This document shows, one piece after another, positions 1 through 7,174 of a DNA stretch of 10,373 nt; the stretch's first letter is position 1, and every line of letters starts with the position of its first letter. This DNA is from Lachnospiraceae bacterium UBA6452 (GTDB lineage: Bacteria; Bacillota; Clostridia; Lachnospirales; Lachnospiraceae). A model generated the notes under the pieces. The model did no database searches. It saw only the letters and a list, made by a program, of their open reading frames with translations, and had not been told where the DNA came from. The position numbers were made by a program, and so were the translations under genes. The stretch covers positions 1 through 10,373 of the forward strand of contig DJNY01000112.1 of the NCBI GenBank assembly GCA_002441865.1, in the 5' to 3' direction.

Positions 1-401
1 TTTGCAATGCCATGAAGAATTTCTACAAATATCGCGGGGAACGACTTTCCGGCGGGCTGTGTTTTAAAGAATATGTGGATCTGGCAAGATACGGGGAGAC
101 AACAAACGAGTATCGCGTGTTCTACATAGGAAATGAAATTGCTTCTGTGGCAAGAAATTCTTTGCAGGGTAACTTTACGCCACAGCCACCGGAAAACCTG
201 CTGGAAAAATACCGGTTACTTCCGTCTCCGTTTTATACGCTGGATTATGCAGAACTTGCGGACGGAAGTTGGAAAATCCTTGAGGCAGGTGATGGAGGTG
301 TGTCAGGACCGTCGGAGGGACAGAACCTGTATGCATTTTACAGAGTGATGTATCACTGCTTGAACCACCGGTTGCTCGACAACGGACACCGTGAAAGGTA
401 A
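1..401 (+). CDS. ATP-grasp domain protein (R2K/DUF4343-like), 5'-partial
   Basis: This is the C-terminal part of an ATP-grasp enzyme. The frame stays open to the left edge (first whole codon at base 3), so the ATG at 12 is probably internal. Numbering from that Met, an E-Y-R-V-F stretch at 33-37 matches the conserved ExRxF strand of ATP-grasp folds. The segment D78-Y-A-E-L, then DGSW, then I-L-E91-A-G-D94-G-G-V-S-G matches the metal-binding end of the R2K clade, where an acidic residue pair followed by DGxVSG is typical. About 130 residues are visible; the N-terminal half with the nucleotide-binding lysines lies outside the window. ATP-grasp enzymes use ATP to join a carboxylate to an amine or other nucleophile through an acyl-phosphate; R2K members are predicted, not proven, to modify proteins or peptides. 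The substrate here is unknown. The DUF2828 gene follows after 132 nt. Family call fairly sure, function not. Confidence 0.75.
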   Translation, partial: CNAMKNFYKYRGERLSGGLCFKEYVDLARYGETTNEYRVFYIGNEIASVARNSLQGNFTPQPPENLLEKYRLLPSPFYTLDYAELADGSWKILEAGDGGVSGPSEGQNLYAFYRVMYHCLNHRLLDNGHRER

Positions 402-443
402 GATGATTTTAGTAACTCATACAGACACTTACAGCAGATTATT

Positions 444-471
444 TTGATTAGGTAAATGACGAGAATATACA
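444..471 (+). promoter_or_regulatory. Possible sigma-A promoter for the DUF2828 gene
   Basis: A -35-like TTGATT (444-449) and a -10-like TATACA (466-471) are separated by 16 nt. Transcription would start near 478, giving a leader of about 56 nt. Both hexamers are imperfect, and the gene could also be read from upstream, since I see no terminator between 402 and 444. Confidence 0.35.
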
Positions 472-533
472 AGCAGCGGGACCTGACGTCCTGTATTCAA
501 TGTGTCTGGTATTTCACGGAAATGGAGGAAACT

Positions 534-2162
534 ATGAAAAGAGCATTTTGGTTTGATGGTGCATATATGGATCAGCAGATTGCGGAGACGGATATTACCG
601 GAGCCCGGGCAGTTCATTTCGCCAGAAACTATCGTAACGGATCAGTAACCGAAAACGGTGCTGTCGGATACAGAACAACCACAAAACCGTTACTGGATCT
701 GAACTTTCAGGTTTCTTCCCTCAGGGCAAGAGAGGAAGCGTACATCGTACAGGAATTTGTCAAAGCCTTTCAGGAATCTCCGAGATATGCAGTAAAGTGG
801 CTTTTCTTTGTGCGGGATATTCTGCAGGGATTGGGAGAAAGAAGAACTTTCCGGGTGTGTTTGAAATATCTTGCTGTTTCCCAGCCAAAGATTGCGCGGG
901 CTGTGCTTGCATATGTACCGGAATATGGAAGATATGATGATATGCTTGTTCTTCTGGATACGCCGCTGGCCGGCGATGTGGTCGCCCTGTACAAAAAGCA
1001 GCTTGATCGGGATCTGGCAGCGATGGAAGCGGGAAAGCCGGTGTCGCTTCTGGGCAAATGGCTTCCAAGCAATAATACATCTTCCAAAAAAACAAGAGAG
1101 TATGCGGGAAAGCTTTGCAGATATTTTAAGATGTCTCAGAAGGAATACCGAAAAATGCTGGCAAAGCTGCGGGCATATGCGAATGTGGTAGAAACAAAAA
1201 TGTCTGCTGCAGCATGGGCAGATATTGCTTATGAAACGGTTCCGGCAAAAGCAAACATGTTATACGACAAAGCTTTTGAAAGACATGACCGGGACAGGAG
1301 AGCAGAGTATCTGGAAAAAGTATTGCTAGGCGAAGGTAACCTGAATACAAAAGGTCTGATGCCCTATGAGATCGTTCACCGGATCACAGGCAAAAGCAGC
1401 TATTACCGCGTCTTGCAGGGAGATCTTCTTTCAGAGCTCATGTGGAAGAAAATTGTGAGAGAAGGTTTTCAAAATGACTGGGGCTTTGAAGATGCCATTG
1501 TGGTGGCGGATGGCTCAGGCAGTATGTTTCAGATGGCATCCGGAAGCAGCTCGGTTATGGCGATTGAAATCTGCAATTCACTGGCGATTTATTTTGCCGG
1601 GCAGCTTCATGGTGTCTTTCATAACAAAGCCGTTACGTTCAGCGACCGCCCCAGATTTATTGATCTGAAAGAACATACAAGTCTTAAGGATAAGCTGGAG
1701 ATCATGTTTGCACATAATGAAATGTCAAATACAAATATTGAGGCTGTATTTGACCTGCTTCTTGCAATGGCAGAATGTGAGGATGTGCCAAGGGAGGAGC
1801 TTCCAAAGCAGGTGCTTATTATTTCGGATATGGAATTTGATGAGGCGACCGCTTCCGGTTATCCTTGGGAAAAAAAGCGGAAACCTGTCAATGATACACT
1901 GTTTGCCCGGATCGCGGAAAAGTATGAAGCCGCGGGATATCAGATGCCACGGCTTATCTTCTGGAATGTATGCGGAAGAACAGATACTATTCCTATGGTA
2001 AATAACGGGGAAGGACTGTGCCTGCTTTCCGGTTTTTCGCAAAATGCAATGAAAATTACTGCTGACCAGACAAAAAAGGAACCTTACGAGGCGTTGCTGC
2101 AGGTATTGGATTCACCACGGTATCAGGCAATCGATGATGCAATCCTGTCATGGACCGCGTAG
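534..2162 (+). CDS. DUF2828 (TROVE-like/vWA) protein
   Basis: A 542-residue protein of the DUF2828 family. These proteins join an alpha-helical region resembling the TROVE RNA-binding module of Ro60 to a C-terminal von Willebrand A domain. The helical part covers roughly residues 30-310. The vWA domain begins at about 318 and has a complete MIDAS metal site: D326-G-S328-G-S330 (DxSxS), T400 in an S-N-T-N motif, and D432 in I-I-S-D-M. It is predicted to be cytosolic: I see no signal peptide or membrane helix. Start: the frame is open back to 456, but GGAGGA at 524-529 sits just ahead of the ATG at 534, and the protein then begins M-K-R-A-F-W. Ro-type TROVE proteins bind Y RNAs and misfolded RNA; whether DUF2828 proteins bind RNA is not established to my knowledge. 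I found no Y-RNA-like gene nearby. An ATP-grasp gene lies directly upstream on the same strand, and no terminator is visible after the stop codon. Family assignment is strong; the role is inference. Confidence 0.88.
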   Translation: MKRAFWFDGAYMDQQIAETDITGARAVHFARNYRNGSVTENGAVGYRTTTKPLLDLNFQVSSLRAREEAYIVQEFVKAFQESPRYAVKWLFFVRDILQGLGERRTFRVCLKYLAVSQPKIARAVLAYVPEYGRYDDMLVLLDTPLAGDVVALYKKQLDRDLAAMEAGKPVSLLGKWLPSNNTSSKKTREYAGKLCRYFKMSQKEYRKMLAKLRAYANVVETKMSAAAWADIAYETVPAKANMLYDKAFERHDRDRRAEYLEKVLLGEGNLNTKGLMPYEIVHRITGKSSYYRVLQGDLLSELMWKKIVREGFQNDWGFEDAIVVADGSGSMFQMASGSSSVMAIEICNSLAIYFAGQLHGVFHNKAVTFSDRPRFIDLKEHTSLKDKLEIMFAHNEMSNTNIEAVFDLLLAMAECEDVPREELPKQVLIISDMEFDEATASGYPWEKKRKPVNDTLFARIAEKYEAAGYQMPRLIFWNVCGRTDTIPMVNNGEGLCLLSGFSQNAMKITADQTKKEPYEALLQVLDSPRYQAIDDAILSWTA

Positions 2163-2186
2163 GGGCACCGATTTCCCAAAAAATAT

Positions 2187-2214
2187 TTGCAAAATAAGAA
2201 AAATGTGGTAAAAT
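2187..2214 (+). promoter_or_regulatory. Extended -10 promoter for the small membrane protein
   Basis: A -35-like TTGCAA (2187-2192) lies 16 nt before TAAAAT (2209-2214). The -10 is preceded by TGG, so it has the TGn extension. Transcription is predicted to start near 2221, leaving a leader of about 100 nt before the ATG at 2324. Confidence 0.6.
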
Positions 2215-2221
2215 AGCGCTG

Positions 2222-2272
2222 GTTAGAAAAAACTAACTTACTTTGCAAAGATGTGCACCTCGCGCACACTTT
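2222..2272 (+). promoter_or_regulatory. Structured 5' leader with two stem-loops
   Basis: The first hairpin pairs GTTAG (2222-2226) with CTAAC (2233-2237) around a six-A loop, right at the predicted transcript start. The second pairs AAAG (2247-2250) and TGTGC (2252-2256) with GCACA (2264-2268) and CTTT (2269-2272), giving nine pairs with one bulged A. A T-rich run (TTTATTTTG) overlaps and follows its 3' arm, so it could act as a weak attenuator. It matches no riboswitch class I recognise. The pairing is read by eye only. Confidence 0.35.
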
Positions 2273-2323
2273 ATTTTGTGGATCGGTTCCAGCAAAAGAA
2301 TAAGAAAAAGGATGGTATTGAAA

Positions 2324-2812
2324 ATGTTACTGTTATTGCAAAACGTATTATATTGTATCCTGTTTATCCTGCCGGTAAAGTTAGCGGTAAAAAACAATGG
2401 ACTGAATTGTCTGTATTTCTATCCGAAGGCATACATAGAGGAGGCACAGAAACGGGGCATTGCGGATAAAGACGCTACCATGAAAAGAGGAAAGCGTTTT
2501 ATGGTACCGTTTTGTATCTTTATTTTTGTTGTTTTGATCCTGATCATCGCACTGTGGAACCAGGTTACTGATTTCAAAACTGCATTCTGGCAGGCATATC
2601 TGTTCCTGGTAGTTATGAACTGGTTTGACGGTATCCTGCTTGACAGAGTGTGGGTGGCACACAGCAGGATCTGGGTCATTGAAGGTATGGAAGGAATTCC
2701 TTACATCAAGCCGTGGAAGGAAGTTCTGATAAAACGTGGTCTGGCTACCATCATGTATCTTGTCATTGCACTGATCGTGGCAGGGATCGTAGTACTGATC
2801 GGCAGAATTTAA
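2324..2812 (+). CDS. Small four-helix membrane protein, unknown function
   Basis: I do not recognise a characterised family. From the ATG at 2324 the protein has 162 residues. Hydrophobic segments lie at about 2-22, 59-78, 88-106 and 139-159, so it should be an integral membrane protein with four helices. Between helices 1 and 2 is a basic loop (Y-F-Y-P-K-A-Y-I near 31-38, then K-R-G-K-R near 54-58). The most distinctive motif is N-W-F-D-G-I-L-L-D-R-V-W at 99-110, with two aspartates next to helix 3; a second, E-G-M-E-G-I-P-Y-I-K-P-W, is at 120-131. Start choice: the frame extends to 2243 and has another ATG at 2312, but the purine-rich AAGGA at 2308-2312 is at a workable distance only from 2324. 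It is transcribed alone, with its own promoter, a structured leader and a strong terminator, so it is probably a monocistronic gene. No partner can be inferred from the neighbours. Confidence 0.75.
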   Translation: MLLLLQNVLYCILFILPVKLAVKNNGLNCLYFYPKAYIEEAQKRGIADKDATMKRGKRFMVPFCIFIFVVLILIIALWNQVTDFKTAFWQAYLFLVVMNWFDGILLDRVWVAHSRIWVIEGMEGIPYIKPWKEVLIKRGLATIMYLVIALIVAGIVVLIGRI

Positions 2813-2842
2813 TTTAGAATGTTTTACAATTTGGATGATGGG

Positions 2843-2874
2843 ACAGGGCGCCTGCAGAAATGCAGGCGCCCTGT
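2843..2874 (+). terminator. Rho-independent terminator after the small membrane protein
   Basis: A perfect 14-bp stem (2843-2856 with 2861-2874), GC-rich in the middle, is closed by a GAAA tetraloop. The following T-run is short and interrupted (TATCGTTT), but the stem is very stable. It separates the membrane-protein gene from the adhesin-like pair. Confidence 0.85.
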
Positions 2875-2967
2875 TATCGTTTCTGGCGAAAAGGACAAAT
2901 GAAAGACAGAAAAAAATATTCCTGATATGACCTTTTGGTTCAAAAATGAGTCATTTATCGGAAAATA

Positions 2968-2996
2968 TTGCCATATAGTTCAAATAAGTCTATGAT
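2968..2996 (+). promoter_or_regulatory. Sigma-A promoter for the paralogous surface-protein operon
   Basis: TTGCCA (2968-2973) and TATGAT (2991-2996) are exactly 17 nt apart, the best-spaced promoter in the window. Transcription is predicted near 3003, giving an 80-nt leader. The leader begins with a small hairpin, ATTTT (3005-3009) against AAAAT (3014-3018) around CGGC. I see no riboswitch aptamer, including no c-di-GMP-I core, in the leader. Confidence 0.6.
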
Positions 2997-3082
2997 ATAC
3001 ATACATTTTCGGCAAAATCGGTCGTATAGAGGCAGTTGGCAGCCAAAGATATATTTGTGTAAAAAGAAAGGGAGAAGTGGGA

Positions 3083-5236
3083 ATGGAAAAGAAAAGAATG
3101 TTCCGGATGCTGGCAGTATTGCTGATCAGCATGGTCATGCTGCAGCTCGGTATAAAACCGGCAAAAGCAGTGACGATAAAAGAGGATGGAAAGTATGCAC
3201 TGGTCTTAACAGTACAGCCGGATGAGGAAGATGGAGATATCGATGGAAATCCCTATAAGATCATCCGGTTTGATTTTGATGAGGGGGAGACAACGGTCAG
3301 TGTCAATGCACTTACAGAGGGGCTTGATCCATATAATGGGAAGAATGTGTTTTCATATTGGGCGGAAAAGGATTCAACGGATCCGGTAGAAGCGTTGTCT
3401 ATTGACGATTTTAAAGGGGAAGGAAGGGCCGGAAGTGAATTATATCGAAACGGACATAAGCTGTATGCAAATTTTTCGGGTCAAAGTCTTGCGGACAGTG
3501 ACAGGTATTATATCATACTGGATGGATATGGCGGAACGGTAAATGGAAAGGAAAAAATAAGGCTGGGTTACAAGGTTGATGAGTTTAAGACCGTAAATCT
3601 GAATCGGTACAAATGTGAGAGAAAGGATTGTGATTTCTATAACTGGAACTACAATGGAAAGATCCTGATGACGGTTGATCGATCCTGGCTGCAAAAGACA
3701 CATGTGATGACGCTTACAGCACTATATAAGAGCCGGAAGTTCTACGGGGTAGACGCAAATGGAATGCTTAATAATCCGGAAATCCCTGAGGATGCCAGAC
3801 CTTATAACTGGGTGCTGAAGCTGGATGCAGCTGGAGGCACGATAAACGGAAAAGAAATCCTGTCACTGGATTATCTGGCAGGTGCAAATTCAGGTACGGA
3901 TATGCCTATTTTTCATTATGTACCAACGCGTAAAAACTGCCGGTTCAAAGGCTGGAGCAATGAGAAAAACGGAGATACATTTTATAATAGTATATTTTGG
4001 AACTGTTGGAGACCTGGAAATGGTGAGTTTGACCGGGATGGCCTGATAGAGAACACCGGATCATACAGAGATCTGACTTTATATGCAGTATGGGAATATC
4101 TGGCAAATCCGGTGACTTCGCTTCCGTCTACAGGTGCTGCAAAAGGGAGTATAGAGGAGGCAACGGATCTGTTGTGGGATAATTATTCCTTTTTAACCAC
4201 AGAGGTTAATGTACCGGAGGCACTTGCAAGGGAGGATGTCCGTTATCTGCTGCAAATGGATCTGGTAGAGAACGGAACCGGTGACAGCGTGGAAGTACAG
4301 GGGAATAAGATGAACGTCAGGTTTGAACTGCCCGCAGCCCTGCAAGGATATGATACATATGAAATAGTGACAGTTTCCGATGACCGGATCGCAGAACGTA
4401 TTCCGGTAACGGTCAAAGATGGGGTACTTTCATTTGAAACAACAAAGCTTGGACTGTTTGGTGTGGCAGCAAAGAACGATCCACCGAAAGCACCGGAAGA
4501 AAATAACGGAGAGGATACCGGAAAAGATCCTGCGGCAAGTGCAAAGCCGACAGAACCTTCCGTCAATCCACCGGCGGAAGAGCCGGCAAAAGAACCGATA
4601 ACGGAACCGGCAAAGGATATATCTGCAGAGGAGAAAAAACAAAACTCACAAAAAATGAGCCGGAAAGCGGCGATCAGCTGGAAAAAAGGAAAAATAAGAG
4701 TGACATGGGGAACGCTGAAGGATGCGGACGGATATGATATTTTTGTGATGCCGTGCGGAAAAGAGATTGCGGAAAATTCTCCTGTCAAAACGGTAAAAGG
4801 CGCAAAGTCATCTACAGCACTGATAAAAATTGCGAAAACAAAATCAGCGGGCAGCAGTGCATATAAAGCAAAGATCAAAGCATATAAGATGATAGACGGT
4901 GAAAAAGTATACATTGGTAACAGCCAGAGTTATCATATTGCGGATAAAAACGATGAGCAGTATACCAATGCAAAAAAAATTACGGTTTCCAAAAAGTCTT
5001 TGGCTTTGAAAAAAGGGAAAAAGGCGAAGATCAAAGCTGTGATCCGGAAGGAAGCAAAGGCAAAAGAACTATTGCCGGCGTCTCATGGGAAGGCTTTACG
5101 CTATGATACATCGGATGCAACGATCGCGACAGTAACATCCAAAGGAGTGATCAGGGCAAAGAAGAAAGGAAGCTGTGTGATCTATATCACAGCATTAAAC
5201 GGTGTCAGGACCAAGGTCAGAGTGACTGTAAAATAA
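3083..5236 (+). CDS. Secreted InlB B-repeat protein with Big_2 C-terminus (paralog 1)
   Basis: A 717-residue secreted, adhesin-like protein. Residues 1-29 are a signal peptide: basic M-E-K-K-R, a hydrophobic core, then cleavage after P-A-K-A. Three divergent InlB B-type (Listeria-Bacteroides) repeats follow at about 38-130, 140-215 and 243-338. The clearest markers are L-K-L-D-A-A-G-G-T-I-N-G at the start of repeat 3 and L-T-L-Y-A-V-W at its end. A central domain of about 95 residues (367-465, with V-R-Y-L-L-Q-M-D and G-Y-D-T-Y-E-I-V) is shared with paralog 2 but is unknown to me. Then come a P/E/K-rich linker (about 466-515), an FN3-like segment (about 525-620) and a C-terminal Big_2 domain (about 630-717). 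There is no sortase signal or membrane anchor at the end, so surface attachment is unclear. Start: GGGAG at 3070-3074 is 8 nt from the ATG at 3083; the GTG at 3077 is too close. It is first in an operon with paralog 2. Surface binding is inferred; no ligand is known. Confidence 0.88.
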   Translation: MEKKRMFRMLAVLLISMVMLQLGIKPAKAVTIKEDGKYALVLTVQPDEEDGDIDGNPYKIIRFDFDEGETTVSVNALTEGLDPYNGKNVFSYWAEKDSTDPVEALSIDDFKGEGRAGSELYRNGHKLYANFSGQSLADSDRYYIILDGYGGTVNGKEKIRLGYKVDEFKTVNLNRYKCERKDCDFYNWNYNGKILMTVDRSWLQKTHVMTLTALYKSRKFYGVDANGMLNNPEIPEDARPYNWVLKLDAAGGTINGKEILSLDYLAGANSGTDMPIFHYVPTRKNCRFKGWSNEKNGDTFYNSIFWNCWRPGNGEFDRDGLIENTGSYRDLTLYAVWEYLANPVTSLPSTGAAKGSIEEATDLLWDNYSFLTTEVNVPEALAREDVRYLLQMDLVENGTGDSVEVQGNKMNVRFELPAALQGYDTYEIVTVSDDRIAERIPVTVKDGVLSFETTKLGLFGVAAKNDPPKAPEENNGEDTGKDPAASAKPTEPSVNPPAEEPAKEPITEPAKDISAEEKKQNSQKMSRKAAISWKKGKIRVTWGTLKDADGYDIFVMPCGKEIAENSPVKTVKGAKSSTALIKIAKTKSAGSSAYKAKIKAYKMIDGEKVYIGNSQSYHIADKNDEQYTNAKKITVSKKSLALKKGKKAKIKAVIRKEAKAKELLPASHGKALRYDTSDATIATVTSKGVIRAKKKGSCVIYITALNGVRTKVRVTVK
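3141..3189 (+). repeat. 49-nt exact repeat, copy 1 (signal-peptide end of paralog 1)
   Basis: This stretch is identical, base for base, to 5329-5377 in paralog 2. It codes the end of the signal peptide and the first mature residues. A second exact tract of 31 nt starts at 3255. Both reflect the tandem duplication. Confidence 0.9.
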
Positions 5237-5270
5237 ACAGAACAGGTGAATAAGAAAAGGAGAAAAGAGC

Positions 5271-7115
5271 ATGGAAAAGAAAAGAGTTTTCCGGGTATTG
5301 GCAGTGCTTCTGATCAGCATGATCATGTTGCAGCTCGGTATAAAACCGGCAAAAGCAGTGACGATAAAAGAGGATGGGAAGTACGCACTGGTTTTAAGAT
5401 TGAAAAATTCAGATGCAGACGGCACTATTGACGGAAAGGATCATAAGATCATCCGGTTTGATTTTGATGAGGGAGAGACATCGGTCAGTGTCAACGAAAT
5501 TACAAAAGGGATCACAGCTTTTAATGGAAAAAATGCTTTTACAGGCTGGGCGGCATCAAGTGATTCCATATCAGCAGCAGAGCAGCTGTCTATTGATGAT
5601 TTTTCTACATCAGGAGTAGAGGGAGAGGAATCTTATGATAAAGGTCATGTGATGTATGCGCTGTTTATGGGAGAAGAAATTTCACCAAAGGACAAATATC
5701 ATATTGTACTGGATGGAGCCGGTGGAACAATAGAGGAAACCGGAGAAACCCGCACACTATTGGAATGTGAAAAAGATTCGTTTACGACTATTGATCTTTC
5801 AAAATATACTGCCTCCCGGGAAGGCTGTGATTTCTGGGGCTGGGGATATGTGGAATATTATAGTGGTACATACAAGGGAAAAGTCATAGATGTTATTGAT
5901 AAATCTATGTTTTCAAAAGTGGATGATATCACGATCGTTGCCCTGTATAAGAGTAAGACTTTTTATGGGGTAGATGAAAACGGAAGGATTAATAATCCCA
6001 ATCTGCCCAAGGATGATAGACCTGATAATTACGTGTTGAAGCTGGATGCAAATGGCGGAACTATAGATGGGGAAAAAGTTTTATCACTGGACTATCTTGG
6101 CTATGAGGGTGATGCCATGCCTGTTTTTCACTATATACCGAAGGGTAAAGCCTATTGGAGATTCCTGGGATGGAGCAGTAAAAAGGATGGAACAACAGGT
6201 GAATATTATGATCTGATGCCCTATCAGAATTGGAGAAGAGACGAAGGTGATTTTGACAGGGATCAGCTGAAGGATAACGGAATTTACTATAATAATTTAA
6301 CCCTGTACGCAATCTGGGAGAAGGGTGAACCACCGGTACAAACGGTGAATGAGATTCCGGTAACAGGTGCTGTCAGTGGAAGTTTAGAAGCGGTGGATCT
6401 GGAGGATAGTTATTCCTTATTGACGAAAGAGGCTCCTGTACCGGAAGCACTTGCAAAGAAGGATGTCCGGTATCTGCTGCAAATGGATATGGTAAGAGGT
6501 GAAACCAGTGAGATCGTGGAAGTACGGGGGCTGAAGATGCACATCCGGTTTGTACTGCCCGCTGCCCTGCAGGGATACGATACTTATGAAATAGTTACGG
6601 TTTCCGATGATCAGATTGTAGAGCATATGCCTGCAACCGTAAAAGATGGAAGCCTTTCGTTTGATACAACAGAGCTTGGTTTATTCGGGGTGGCAGCAAA
6701 GAAAAATCCACCGAAAGCACCGGAAGAAAATACAGGAGAGGATTCCGGAAAAACTCCGGGGGCGAGTGCAAAGCCAGCAACCGATCCGTCAGACTCTGAA
6801 AACGGAGAAAAGACAGAAAAAGTAACGGTGAAAAAAACTGCCATCAAAACAGCAAAGCGGAGTCGGAATAATAAAAAACTGAAAGTAACCCTGAAAAAGG
6901 TACGTGGCGCAAGCGGTTATCAGATCAAATATTCCACTTCCAAAAAATTTACAAAGAAAACAACGAAAACGGTCAAAGTAAAAGGGACAACAAAAACAAT
7001 CCAGAAATTAAAGAAAAAGACCTATTATGTCAAAGTACGCACCTATAAAAAGGTGAACGGAACAACTTATTACAGTAAATGGAGCGCTGTCAAAAAAGTA
7101 AAGGTCAGAAAGTAG
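5271..7115 (+). CDS. Secreted InlB B-repeat protein with FN3-like C-terminus (paralog 2)
   Basis: A 614-residue paralog of the preceding protein. The signal peptide (1-29, ending P-A-K-A) is nearly identical. InlB-like repeats lie at about 38-130, 141-235 and 252-350; repeat 3 starts L-K-L-D-A-N-G-G-T-I-D-G and ends L-T-L-Y-A-I-W. The central domain (about 378-478) is again very similar, with the shared phrase G-Y-D-T-Y-E-I-V-T-V-S-D-D. After a P/E-rich linker the protein departs from its paralog: it ends in one FN3-like domain (about 520-614), extremely rich in lysine and with a G-Y-Q-I-K-Y-S-T-S-K-K core typical of Lachnospiraceae secreted proteins, and it lacks Big_2. There is no LPXTG anchor; the very basic end might hold it to anionic wall polymers, which is inference. 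AAAGGAG at 5256-5262 is 8 nt ahead of the ATG. The 34-nt gap without terminator or promoter suggests co-transcription with paralog 1, and a terminator follows the stop codon. Confidence 0.88.
   Translation: MEKKRVFRVLAVLLISMIMLQLGIKPAKAVTIKEDGKYALVLRLKNSDADGTIDGKDHKIIRFDFDEGETSVSVNEITKGITAFNGKNAFTGWAASSDSISAAEQLSIDDFSTSGVEGEESYDKGHVMYALFMGEEISPKDKYHIVLDGAGGTIEETGETRTLLECEKDSFTTIDLSKYTASREGCDFWGWGYVEYYSGTYKGKVIDVIDKSMFSKVDDITIVALYKSKTFYGVDENGRINNPNLPKDDRPDNYVLKLDANGGTIDGEKVLSLDYLGYEGDAMPVFHYIPKGKAYWRFLGWSSKKDGTTGEYYDLMPYQNWRRDEGDFDRDQLKDNGIYYNNLTLYAIWEKGEPPVQTVNEIPVTGAVSGSLEAVDLEDSYSLLTKEAPVPEALAKKDVRYLLQMDMVRGETSEIVEVRGLKMHIRFVLPAALQGYDTYEIVTVSDDQIVEHMPATVKDGSLSFDTTELGLFGVAAKKNPPKAPEENTGEDSGKTPGASAKPATDPSDSENGEKTEKVTVKKTAIKTAKRSRNNKKLKVTLKKVRGASGYQIKYSTSKKFTKKTTKTVKVKGTTKTIQKLKKKTYYVKVRTYKKVNGTTYYSKWSAVKKVKVRK
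5329..5377 (+). repeat. 49-nt exact repeat, copy 2 (signal-peptide end of paralog 2)
   Basis: Identical partner of 3141-3189, in the same reading frame and at the same place in the protein. Flanking codons differ at third positions as well as at some coding positions. Confidence 0.9.
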
Positions 7116-7120
7116 GTATG

Positions 7121-7155
7121 AAGCACTTCTTGGGGAATCTGAGAAGTGCTTTTTT
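7121..7155 (+). terminator. Rho-independent terminator of the surface-protein operon
   Basis: A perfect 10-bp stem, AAGCACTTCT (7121-7130) with AGAAGTGCTT (7142-7151), encloses an 11-nt loop and runs into an unbroken T-tract (7150-7155). It begins 5 nt after the stop codon of paralog 2. Confidence 0.9.
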
Positions 7156-7165
7156 GTACAGAATA

Positions 7166-7174
7166 TGTTATACT
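7166..7174 (+). promoter_or_regulatory. Extended -10 promoter for the 7224 gene
   Basis: TGT followed by TATACT (7169-7174) forms a good extended -10. No convincing -35 lies at 16-18 nt, where the sequence falls inside the 3' arm of the terminator. Transcription would start near 7181. The 43-nt leader has a 6-bp hairpin, TCTGTC (7192-7197) against GACAGA (7202-7207), around AAAA. Confidence 0.5.

Noticed and set aside
456..533. 26-residue N-terminal extension of the DUF2828 protein
   Set aside because: The ATG at 534 has a strong ribosome binding site at 524-529, while the one at 456 has none; the region also holds the predicted promoter.
402..533. Y-RNA or tRNA-like element beside the DUF2828 gene
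   Set aside because: There is no T-loop-like GGTTCGAAT sequence and only one weak 5-bp hairpin.
3077..3082. GTG start for paralog 1
   Set aside because: It is only 2 nt from GGGAG, and paralog 2 begins at the ATG equivalent to 3083.
2997..3082. c-di-GMP riboswitch before the surface-protein operon
   Set aside because: The leader is about 80 nt and has neither the conserved GEMM core nor its receptor helix.
4121..4135. L-P-S-T-G motif in paralog 1 (residues 347-351)
   Set aside because: It lies mid-protein with no following hydrophobic stretch and basic tail, and paralog 2 lacks it, so it is not a sortase signal.
4243..4914. Open frame of 223 codons on the - strand
   Set aside because: Mirror frame of the low-complexity linker and FN3-like region of paralog 1; Ser/Phe-rich with no domain.
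7154..7159. TTGTAC as a -35 for the 7224 promoter
   Set aside because: Only 9 nt separates it from the -10 at 7169, too short to serve.
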